A model generated the notes under the pieces. It was not told where the DNA came from. It saw nothing but the letters and a program-made list of their open reading frames with translations, and searched no databases. Of a DNA stretch of 32,460 nt, positions 1 to 8,100 are shown piece after piece. The position numbers were made by a program, and so were the translations under genes. Numbering within the stretch: position 1 is the stretch's first letter; every line of letters starts with the position of its first letter. Source of the DNA: an uncultured Chthoniobacterales bacterium (lineage in GTDB: Bacteria; Verrucomicrobiota; Verrucomicrobiia; Chthoniobacterales; CALDSX01); contig CALDSX010000124.1 of NCBI GenBank assembly GCA_937924445.1, positions 1-32,460 of the forward strand, read 5' to 3'.

Positions 1-227
1 CCCCCCTGGTGAATTCAGCAAAAAACGAACTTTTTTTCTGTTGCGTTCGGGGGGGGGTGTAATCTATTCTTCGGTTACTGATGGTCCCATGGTGGGACTA
101 CCTGAGCAGTTACGTTTGGTCGGTGTTTTCGGACCCATGAGAGGATGGGAGTTTTTGTCAGGAAAGATGTATCTTGGCAGCGCTGACTTCAGTGGAGGTA
201 TTTCTGCTGCTGTTGAGTCTGTGACAG

Positions 228-267
228 CAAAACGGGCCGATCCGCTTTCGCAAACCGGCCCGTTTTG
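228..267 (-). terminator. Rho-independent terminator downstream of the RRM gene
   Basis: Perfect 12-bp inverted repeat CAAAACGGGCCG (228-239) / CGGCCCGTTTTG (256-267) with 16-nt loop; GC-rich core with A/T flanks; lies just past the stop of the minus-strand RRM gene. Confidence 0.8.
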
Positions 268-295
268 GTGGCGGGATACTTTCAGTGCAGAGGAA

Positions 296-580
296 TTACC
301 GCCGGTGATTAGAGAAGGTGCGACGAACGGGGCGATCTTCGCGCGGACGCGCTTCATTTACTGTGAGGGGACGGCCCTGAAAGGACCGGCCGTTTGTTCC
401 GATTATAGCCGCTTCGCCCTCGGCTTTGCTGCTCATCGTTACAAAGCCAAACCCGCGTGAACGCCCGGACATCCGGTCTGTCATAAGGGCGGCATCAGTC
501 ACAGAACCGTGCTGCGAGAAGAGATCTTTGAGGTCATTTTCGGTGGTTTCGAAGGAGAGATTTCCTACATACAATTTCAT
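296..580 (-). CDS. RNA-binding protein, RRM domain (cold-inducible/glycine-poor bacterial RRM type)
   Basis: [27 protein letters not shown]...[11 protein letters not shown] contains RNP2 (LYVGNL) and RNP1 (RGFGFVTM). Start taken at the internal Met of ORF 296..601. Confidence 0.92.
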   Translation of the reverse strand: MKLYVGNLSFETTENDLKDLFSQHGSVTDAALMTDRMSGRSRGFGFVTMSSKAEGEAAIIGTNGRSFQGRPLTVNEARPREDRPVRRTFSNHRR

Positions 581-847
581 ATCAGAGTGGTGGAGTGGCA
601 CTAACCAAGCTGCAAAGCCGTTCCCGCGATTCGGGTTTCAAATCACCACCGGGACCAGCCCACCTGACAATTTTCCGCGCAACCAACTGGCAAAATTCCA
701 ATTCCAACATCTTATACTAAGGCTTAAATTGAGTGGTGCAACAAAAAGTTATTTGCCTTTTAAGGAAAAAGCGTGTGAGCTGATGTGCTTTGGTATAGGT
801 TAAAAAAGAAGTTGCTTGAGCGATTCATCTTTGGCTAGTTCCTTTGA

Positions 848-1573
848 GTGAAAAGAGAAAGTTACGAGAACGTCGAGCAGAAACTTTTGCAGAAACTCGA
901 CGTTGTAGGGAGCAAGGGGTTAACGAAATCGAAATTGCTTCCTAAGAAGACAAGCCCAAAAAGAGCGGCGGCTGAAGAGGCTCTTGGTGCATTACTCTCC
1001 CGCCGACTCATTGGAAATCTTGGCACGTCCAGATCACCACGCTATGTCGTTATTTCACACTACAAGCCGCTTGAGTTGGCCTGCTCGGTCGTTGAGGCCA
1101 AGGCGATCCCGGAGCGACTTATACTTTACACCATCACCGAGCTCGGCAAAGGCTGCACGGGAGCGGTAAAGGAAGCAATTCCGGAGGCTGTTGCCTTGTT
1201 GGTGAAAGAAAAAAAACTGCTTGCCCTAAAACGAGGGCGTTCTCTTTACTATCTGTTCACGGCACCGCTGCGAGAACAGCTTTTAAAGAACGAAGCAGAG
1301 GGCGATGAACCGCTGCCTTTGGACGAGGGCGCCGTGCGTAGAGCGTATCGGCAACTTGTCGGGGAATCGGGGCTGCCTTACGTTGCTATTTCACGCCTGC
1401 AAGAGCGGGCAGGGGTGGCGCTCGATCCATTGAAAATCTGGCTCAAAGAGCAGAGCCGTATCGGAAGCGTTGTTCCAAGTCGTGGCGACTGGTCGCTTTC
1501 AGACACGTGCCAGAGAGAGGCGGCTATTGAAATGCGTGGCGAACCGCATTTGCTTGTGCAACTTCTCGATTAA
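848..1573 (+). CDS. Hypothetical protein, probably tandem winged-helix/HTH DNA-binding; first gene of three-gene operon
   Basis: 241-aa ORF with GTG start; three basic segments each with wHTH-like helix-helix-wing spacing (res. ~10-70, ~90-150, ~165-230). Assignment is by pattern only. Confidence 0.65.
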   Translation: MKRESYENVEQKLLQKLDVVGSKGLTKSKLLPKKTSPKRAAAEEALGALLSRRLIGNLGTSRSPRYVVISHYKPLELACSVVEAKAIPERLILYTITELGKGCTGAVKEAIPEAVALLVKEKKLLALKRGRSLYYLFTAPLREQLLKNEAEGDEPLPLDEGAVRRAYRQLVGESGLPYVAISRLQERAGVALDPLKIWLKEQSRIGSVVPSRGDWSLSDTCQREAAIEMRGEPHLLVQLLD

Positions 1574-1613
1574 TTAGCAGCTTTTTAGTCATAAAATCTC
1601 AGTAAATGAAAGC

Positions 1614-3701
1614 TTGGACGTGAACCCTTTCGCAAACAACATTGTCATGGAGCCTCGGGAAGCGGAGCCGTCTGTGCTCGGTTTGAACGAGCACGCTTTG
1701 GAGGCTCTTATTGCCGAGTTTCTGAGGCTAGAGAAGCAACCTCCCCCCCGTGTGGTCCGTCTGAATTCCCCTTTACTTGCCCAACTTGTTATCTCGCCCG
1801 AACCAGGTTACGGCAAGTCACACCTGATCGGTCGTTTTTTTCAACGGCTCAATGGCAGGGCGTTGCGGGTGTATCTCCGCCCGTTTCAGGATGCTTCATC
1901 AGCTTGGCGAACGATTCTGAGAGGAGTACTCGTTGAACTCGCGCAGACGGAAAAAGGTTCTTTGGAGAAATCTCTCGAAGGAGTGAGTCAGCTCCGTGCT
2001 TTGGCGTTGCACATTTTTGCGAATTTGACGGCAATGATGGTTGAATCAGGCCAGCTTGTGTCATCTGATGCGGTGTGCCAAGGCGCAGCACTCCGCGCCG
2101 ATCCAGTGGGATCTTTTGGAGTCGGGGCAAAGGACCAAATCATAGCGGACTGGATGCGGGAGAATTTTTTTTCTACGACCCTGCTTTCGCTTTTTGAAGA
2201 GCAACTTACCCTAAGCAATCTCGACCTCAACGCCCCGCCTGGTGCCTGGCTGAAAATTCTTTTCGCAATCGCATTCCAAAACTCTAAACTATTGAATATC
2301 TGCTGCGATTGGATTAAAGGCAACGAATTGGAGGAGGGCGACAAACGTGCCCTTTGCTTGACACGCAACGAAAGTTCCGAGCCTGAAGGCACTTGGGCTG
2401 GTAGAAACGAAATCGCGCGCCAGCGGTTGTTCGATCTCTTGAAGCTTTCTGGATTTTACAGGCCGATGGTGCTCTGTTTCGACCAGACCGAGCTTCTCAC
2501 AGGTCGAGTTGAAGAATGTGCAGAGTTTGGTCGCGTGATCGAGGATCTTGTTTGCAATGGGCGCAACGTGCTCATTGTTGTAACAGCCAACCAACAGTCT
2601 TGGGAGTCGATAAAGCTCTCAATGGAAGTCGCGCACCATGACCGCTTCTGCCAGCCTATTTGTCTAGAGGGAATTGATCTCAAACAGTCCCAAGAACTTA
2701 TTCGTCTTCGCTGCGAGAGTTACAACATCGCACCGGATGGCTGGCTAGATTTTATGTCGAACGGCTGGCTGAAATCCTTTTTTTCAGAGGCGCCACGGGC
2801 CGGTGTCCGGGCTCTGCTTCGCGTGTGTGAACAGCGCTGGTCTGAGCGCTCCAAAGCCAAAACGAGCGATAAGGCGATTGTCAACAAGTTGCTTCCACAG
2901 CGTTTCTCCAATTCACTTTCGCAGCCGCAAATCGGGGACTTTTTCAGTAGATCCCGCAAGGACGTCTCCTTGCGCCCTGGTGATTTGGATTTCGATGCTG
3001 ATATCCTGCGGTGGTTTGTTAGCCCGCTCTGCTTGGGGGACACGATTCTGCCGTGGCAAGTAAGCGGGCCTGAGAGTTTCGGCTCGAGTCGTCAGTTCGC
3101 GGCTCTGTGGATGCACGACAAAACTCTGCTGCTGTTTGGCGTCGAGGATTCAAACAACGCTTTACATTGGCGGGGACGCCTTCGCGAAAACAAACGAAAG
3201 CGGGAGTCCTCAGCTGCGAAAGGCTTTACCTTCAAGGTCACCTACCTCCGAACACCTGAACAGCGGCCGATTCCTGGTGCCAGCTGGAGTGTCATCGGAC
3301 AGGAAATTCGAGCTGAAGAGGCGTGGTTTCAAATCCGAACATTAGCCTTTGAGGAGTGGTTGGAGATCGTGGCGGCATTCGATGTTTGGGTCAAGAGCAA
3401 AGAGGGCGATCTCCCGTTCTCAACAGAAATCACCCTATCTTATGTCCGGGAGAAACTTGCTCCAATCTGGCGCGGCTTTATTGCATGGACAGGTTCTATC
3501 TCTCAGCCGCCGCAGGGTCTTCAAACAGAGATCCGCCGTGTGCTTTGCGAGCGACCGTTTCTCAGCTTAACGCAACTTGTTGCCAGCCTCCCAGGAAGAC
3601 CAGAGCCAACTTCAGTGCTCGATGTTTGTGAAAAAATGTCTGAAATCGCCGTTTTTAGATCCCCCACGCAAACTGTTTTGCAATGGAAAGCAGAAACATA
3701 A
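1614..3701 (+). CDS. P-loop (AAA/ORC-like) ATP-binding protein, 695 aa; second gene of operon
   Basis: Walker A-like SPEPGYGKSHLIGRFF (res. ~61-76) and Walker B-like MVLCFDQTELL; sensor-like LIVVTANQQSW. Start TTG 1614 or GTG 1620 ambiguous. Overlaps next gene by 19 nt. Confidence 0.8.
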   Translation: MDVNPFANNIVMEPREAEPSVLGLNEHALEALIAEFLRLEKQPPPRVVRLNSPLLAQLVISPEPGYGKSHLIGRFFQRLNGRALRVYLRPFQDASSAWRTILRGVLVELAQTEKGSLEKSLEGVSQLRALALHIFANLTAMMVESGQLVSSDAVCQGAALRADPVGSFGVGAKDQIIADWMRENFFSTTLLSLFEEQLTLSNLDLNAPPGAWLKILFAIAFQNSKLLNICCDWIKGNELEEGDKRALCLTRNESSEPEGTWAGRNEIARQRLFDLLKLSGFYRPMVLCFDQTELLTGRVEECAEFGRVIEDLVCNGRNVLIVVTANQQSWESIKLSMEVAHHDRFCQPICLEGIDLKQSQELIRLRCESYNIAPDGWLDFMSNGWLKSFFSEAPRAGVRALLRVCEQRWSERSKAKTSDKAIVNKLLPQRFSNSLSQPQIGDFFSRSRKDVSLRPGDLDFDADILRWFVSPLCLGDTILPWQVSGPESFGSSRQFAALWMHDKTLLLFGVEDSNNALHWRGRLRENKRKRESSAAKGFTFKVTYLRTPEQRPIPGASWSVIGQEIRAEEAWFQIRTLAFEEWLEIVAAFDVWVKSKEGDLPFSTEITLSYVREKLAPIWRGFIAWTGSISQPPQGLQTEIRRVLCERPFLSLTQLVASLPGRPEPTSVLDVCEKMSEIAVFRSPTQTVLQWKAET

Positions 3702-5530
3702 CTGTTACAGAACTTGTCCGCGCATGTCTCGATGAACATTGTAAGCGGGCTTTAAAATCGGGGAGAAAACACGTCGACAAACCACTCATTTCAGCTGGCC
3801 AATATCCTGTAGGGGGACAGTATTTTCATTTGCTCGTGGCCAAATTTCTCTCGTGGCTGGTTTCCGAACCAGCGAGTGCGACACTGAGGGAGGGCGCGGC
3901 GCTTTGGCGGGAGTGTTACAAACGATTTGCGTCAGATAAGCTGGAGGAACTCTGTAAATCGGATAGGATTGATACCGCGTTGAATCTCTCTAATGCCCTT
4001 GAGGCTTTTTGCCAACGAATCGCAGCCCTGCGCCATGCAGCTGAGTTCGAGGCTGATTGGAACGATGTTTTTTTGGCTCAAGAATATCCGTTACAGGATG
4101 TGCCGTTTCGGTTTGGGCAAAATGTAATTTTCCTCTCGGGCGTGATGGATGCCATCCGTATCAACCCGTCCAAAGGAATTGAAGTTGCCGATTACAAACT
4201 TTCCCGGGGTGCCAACGTGCAGGAGGATTTGCTGCAGATCGCCATTTACGCTCGGATGTTAAGAGAGCGGAATCCGGGTATTGTTTTCCACGCTGTTTTG
4301 GAATATTACAGCCCCGCGTTTGAGGCTCTTGAAATCCTGCCCGAAGAACTCGGGAACCTTTTCAGTCAGTTGGTTGAACCTGTGTTGCGCGAGCTTGCGA
4401 TACTCACCCCACCGCCCAATGTTCATGAAGCCGAGGCAAAGAATTACGGCGGGTCGGAAGAATTTTCAGAGCCCGATCTCAGCGAGGCTATTGCGGCTTG
4501 TTTTCGTTCCTTCAAGCTCGACGTGACCCCATCTGGCCTTGTGAAGGGACCCCAAATCTTCCGATATATCCTCCGCCCATCTTTCGGTGTGAAAGTGGTC
4601 TCCCTCGCAAACCGGGCCAAAGATTTGCAGGTTGCACTGAGTTTGCCTGATGTGCCGCGCATCGAACCTAGCAGCAATGGAGTGACCATCGACATCCCGC
4701 GGAGAAAGCCGGAAACCGTTCATTGGGGTGATGTGATCGCTCGCTGTCCCGCCGACAAGTTACGCTTTCCTATCGGAGTGGCAGTGGACGGCAGTGTCGT
4801 TTCTGCCGACCTCAGCGACCCCTCATCCTGCCATGCTTTGGTTGGGGGCACCTCCGGCAGTGGTAAGAGTGAATGGCTCAAGTCGCTGGTGGCAAGTCTG
4901 ATAGCCCGTTCGGATGCTTGCGAGGTGAAGATCGCTCTTGTGGATCCCAAGTTGATCACTTTCAAACCGATCGAGCATTCCTCACACCTTCTTCGTCCAT
5001 TGTTGACCGAAGTGAGAGAAACACTAGACTTCCTTAAGGAGGCTCTAAATGAGATGGAACGACGATATTCAATCTTGGCCTCCCGACACGCGTCAAATCT
5101 CGCCGAGCTTCGCGCCGCACGACAAGATGACATTCCTTTTTGGGTGATAATTTTCGATGAATTTGCCGATCTGATTCTTTCCGGAGCCGACGAGAAAAAG
5201 GAGTTTGAGCGCATGGTGTCGCGCATCGCAGGCAAAGGTCGTGCTGCTGGGATTCATCTCGTCCTTGCCACCCAGCGGCCAGACAGCAAAGTTGTCACTG
5301 GTCTCATAAAAGCGAATCTGCCGCTGAAAATCTGTCTTCGAGTCATTAGCGGAGCCAACTCGCAAATCGTGCTCGACGAGCCTGGCGCTGAACGCCTCCT
5401 TGGCCGGGGCGACCTTCTCTATGATGTCGGCCGGGGCATTCATCGTGCCCAGGGAGCATTTATTTCAACGCATGAACTGGTGAGCTTGGCCGTTGGGCGC
5501 ACTGACAAACCGAAGACCCCAAAGCATTAA
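3683..5530 (+). CDS. PD-(D/E)XK (RecB/Cas4-like) nuclease fused to FtsK/SpoIIIE-type DNA translocase
   Basis: N-term: LSGVMDAIR...GIEVADYKLSRG...DLLQIAIYARML (D, D-x-K and Q-x(3)-Y motifs). C-term: FtsK alpha-like FRYILRPSFGVKVVSLANRAKDLQVALSLPDVPRIEP, Walker A VGGTSGSGKSEWL, Walker B VIIFDEFADLI, RAAGIHLVLATQRPDSKVVTGLIKANLPLKICLRVISGANSQIVLDEPGAERLLGRGDLLY. Confidence 0.88.
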   Translation: MESRNITVTELVRACLDEHCKRALKSGRKHVDKPLISAGQYPVGGQYFHLLVAKFLSWLVSEPASATLREGAALWRECYKRFASDKLEELCKSDRIDTALNLSNALEAFCQRIAALRHAAEFEADWNDVFLAQEYPLQDVPFRFGQNVIFLSGVMDAIRINPSKGIEVADYKLSRGANVQEDLLQIAIYARMLRERNPGIVFHAVLEYYSPAFEALEILPEELGNLFSQLVEPVLRELAILTPPPNVHEAEAKNYGGSEEFSEPDLSEAIAACFRSFKLDVTPSGLVKGPQIFRYILRPSFGVKVVSLANRAKDLQVALSLPDVPRIEPSSNGVTIDIPRRKPETVHWGDVIARCPADKLRFPIGVAVDGSVVSADLSDPSSCHALVGGTSGSGKSEWLKSLVASLIARSDACEVKIALVDPKLITFKPIEHSSHLLRPLLTEVRETLDFLKEALNEMERRYSILASRHASNLAELRAARQDDIPFWVIIFDEFADLILSGADEKKEFERMVSRIAGKGRAAGIHLVLATQRPDSKVVTGLIKANLPLKICLRVISGANSQIVLDEPGAERLLGRGDLLYDVGRGIHRAQGAFISTHELVSLAVGRTDKPKTPKH

Positions 5531-5626
5531 AAACCGCTTCGTAAATAGCACTTCGTGAAAAGCAGAAGGTAATCCGCTATTGCCTGACCAAAGAATTTCG
5601 CTTATGTCCGAAGAAATCATCTGCTT

Positions 5627-6646
5627 ATGAGTCATTCAATCAAAGCTCTTGCAGCCTCCGCGCCTGGCTCATCTCTCTCTCTTTTTGAATATGAGCCAGG
5701 CCCGCTACGCCCCGAACAGGTCGAAATCAAAGTCAGCCACTGCGGCATCTGTCATTCCGACCTTTCGGTCATCCAAAACGATTGGGGTTTCAGCAGCTAT
5801 CCGCTTGTGCCTGGCCATGAGATTATTGGGACGGTTGTGGCAGCAGGTGCAGCCGTCAAGCGCGTTAAAGTTGGCGATCGCGTGGGTGTCGGCTGGTTCT
5901 CGGGGAGTTGCCTTTCCTGCCCGCAATGCCTCGCCGGCCACCATAACCTCTGCTCTGCTGCCGAGCAGACCATAGTAGGTCGCCACGGGGGCTTCGCCGA
6001 TCGCGTGCGTGCCAACTGGGAGTGGGCAACTCCTTTACCCAAAACGCTTGATCCATCCAAATCCGGTCCTTTGTTTTGCGGCGGTATCACCGTCTTCACT
6101 CCTCTCATTGCGTACAACGTCTGCCCCACAAACCGCGTTGGCGTCGTTGGAATTGGGGGGCTCGGTCATATGGCGCTCCAATTTTTTCACGCATGGGGTT
6201 GCGAGGTTGTGGGGCTGACTTCGACACCCGCAAAGAAAGAAGAAGCACTTTCGCTCGGGGCACACAAGGCCGTCGTAGTGCAGGACACGGCCGAGCTTGC
6301 GCCCCTTACTGGGTCACTTGACTTTTTGCTTGTCACATCAAACGTCACGCTGGACTTGAGCACCCTGCTCGGGCTGCTATCACCTAGAGGCCGTTTGCAT
6401 CTTGTCGGAGCCGTTCTCGAGCCGATGGCCATTCACGCATTTTCACTGATCACAGGTCAAAAATCGGTCTCCGGCTCTCCGCTCGGCAGCCCCGCGCTCG
6501 TGGGGGAAATGCTTGACTTTTGCGCCCGGCACAAAATTATGCCAGTCACAGAAATCTTTCCCATGACCCGTGCCAACGATGCCTTAGAACATCTCCGTAC
6601 TGGTAAAGCACGTTATCGTGTCGTGCTTGAAAACGATCTTAACTAA
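5627..6646 (+). CDS. Zinc-dependent (cinnamyl-type) alcohol dehydrogenase
   Basis: CGICHSDL, PGHEIIGTVVAAG, GDRVGVGWFSGSCLSCPQCLAGHHNLC (structural zinc cysteines), GVVGIGGLGHMALQF Rossmann motif. Confidence 0.95.
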   Translation: MSHSIKALAASAPGSSLSLFEYEPGPLRPEQVEIKVSHCGICHSDLSVIQNDWGFSSYPLVPGHEIIGTVVAAGAAVKRVKVGDRVGVGWFSGSCLSCPQCLAGHHNLCSAAEQTIVGRHGGFADRVRANWEWATPLPKTLDPSKSGPLFCGGITVFTPLIAYNVCPTNRVGVVGIGGLGHMALQFFHAWGCEVVGLTSTPAKKEEALSLGAHKAVVVQDTAELAPLTGSLDFLLVTSNVTLDLSTLLGLLSPRGRLHLVGAVLEPMAIHAFSLITGQKSVSGSPLGSPALVGEMLDFCARHKIMPVTEIFPMTRANDALEHLRTGKARYRVVLENDLN

Positions 6647-6656
6647 ACCCGTCGAT

Positions 6657-7631
6657 ATGACCTCACCTGTCAAAGAGTTTATCCGCCATCATTACCGTCA
6701 CTTCAACGCCGCCGCATTAAAGGATGCCGCCGAGGCATACGTCACCCACGTCGAAGGTGGTGGTAAAATGCTCCTCACCCTTGCGGGGGCGATGAGCACC
6801 GCCGAACTTGGCGTTTCGCTCGCCGAGATGATACGCCAAGATAAAGTGCACGCCATCTGCTGCACCGGAGCAAATCTCGAGGAAGATGTCTTTAATCTTG
6901 TCGCCCATGAATTTTACGAGCGTGTCCCGAATTATCGCGACCTTACACCGGCCGACGAGAAGGCTTTGCTGGATCGTCACATGAATCGTGTGACCGACAC
7001 ATGTATTCCTGAAATGGAAGCAATGCGCCGAATTGAAGCTGCGGTTCTCGAAGAATGGGTTGCTGCAGATAAGGCTGGGGAGCGCTATTTCCCGCATGAA
7101 TTCATGTTCAAAATTCTTCGTAGTGGTAAGCTCGCTAAATCCTATCAAATTGACCCCAAAGACTCTTGGCTGCTTGCGGCGATGGAGAAAAACCTCCCGA
7201 TGTTCGTTCCTGGCTGGGAAGACGCTACCCTTGGCAACATGTATGCCGGGCACTGTATCTCGGGCGATGTAAAGAATGTTCACACCGTGCGCACCGGCAT
7301 CGAATACATGATTGAGCTGGCCGATTTTTACACGCGAACTTCCGCAGAAACGCCCATCGGATTCTTCCAGATCGGTGGCGGGATCGCGGGTGATTTCCCC
7401 ATCTGTGTCGTGCCGATGCTTCATCAGGATCTCGGGCGTGAGAATGTTCCCCTCTGGGCATACTTCTGCCAAATTAGCGACTCGACCACCAGCTACGGCT
7501 CTTACTCTGGCGCAGTGCCCAACGAGAAAATAACCTGGGGCAAGCTCGGCGTTGAAACACCCAAGTTTGTCATAGAAAGCGATGCATCCATTGTCGCACC
7601 GCTGATTTTTGCGTGGGTGCTCGGTTGGTGA
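6657..7631 (+). CDS. Deoxyhypusine synthase family protein (bacterial DHS-like / homospermidine synthase-like)
   Basis: LTLAGAMSTAELG, ICCTGANLEEDVFNLV, SGAVPNEKITWGKLGVETPKFVIESDASIVAPLI (WGK lysine motif of DHS). Start at internal Met of ORF 6618..7631. Confidence 0.9.
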   Translation: MTSPVKEFIRHHYRHFNAAALKDAAEAYVTHVEGGGKMLLTLAGAMSTAELGVSLAEMIRQDKVHAICCTGANLEEDVFNLVAHEFYERVPNYRDLTPADEKALLDRHMNRVTDTCIPEMEAMRRIEAAVLEEWVAADKAGERYFPHEFMFKILRSGKLAKSYQIDPKDSWLLAAMEKNLPMFVPGWEDATLGNMYAGHCISGDVKNVHTVRTGIEYMIELADFYTRTSAETPIGFFQIGGGIAGDFPICVVPMLHQDLGRENVPLWAYFCQISDSTTSYGSYSGAVPNEKITWGKLGVETPKFVIESDASIVAPLIFAWVLGW

Positions 7632-7883
7632 TATTGAGGGACTACCTAGATTCGTCGCTGGTTTTCAGTTCTGCGCCGCCTTCAATCATCTATAATTGAG
7701 CGCATGCGGCATCCAATTCGGATTGCACCCCACAACGGCGGAGACTCGCCCTGGTAGGCTCTTCGAGGGCAGCTGAACTTTTGTTCAGAAAATCTTTGGC
7801 TTAAGACTCCTCGTTTGCCGACCCCTAGTCGGCTCCTGGCCTGATGAAAAACAAGCCTCCGCAAATCACGGGTCTGAGAAATC

Positions 7884-8100
7884 TTAGCTGGCGCTGGCGT
7901 GCAGCGCGAGCGTCTGCATAAATTGGTCGCGGCCCTTGTTGGTTTCGAACTCTGCGAGGTCATTTGCTACCAAGTCTGAAAACATTCTTCTATACCCCGC
8001 GCCGTCCGTAGTCATTGGTTCCCGGCTAGAAATCAGCTACGGTGAGCCGTCCGCAGTGTGGACTCGGAAGTCAAACACGACATCAGTTGGTTCCGCGTAA
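7884..8100 (-). pseudogene. Degenerate gene remnant, unknown product
   Basis: Minus-strand reading gives protein-like YAEPTDVVFDFRVHTADGSP*LISSREPMTTDGAGYRRMFSDLVANDLAEFETNKGRDQFMQTLALHASAS* with an in-frame TAG at 8037-8039; upstream continuity (EAEQQIQVFMVLIKVTVILRG) is in another frame. Confidence 0.45.

Noticed and set aside
41-460. 139-aa plus-strand ORF at the window start
   Set aside because: Overlaps the terminator hairpin and runs antisense into the RRM gene; no domain-like features.
4720-5235. 171-aa minus-strand ORF
   Set aside because: Antisense to the FtsK motor region, low-complexity Ser/Arg-rich, no homology signal.
6717-7472. 251-aa minus-strand ORF
   Set aside because: Antisense to the well-supported deoxyhypusine-synthase-like gene; no domain-like sequence.
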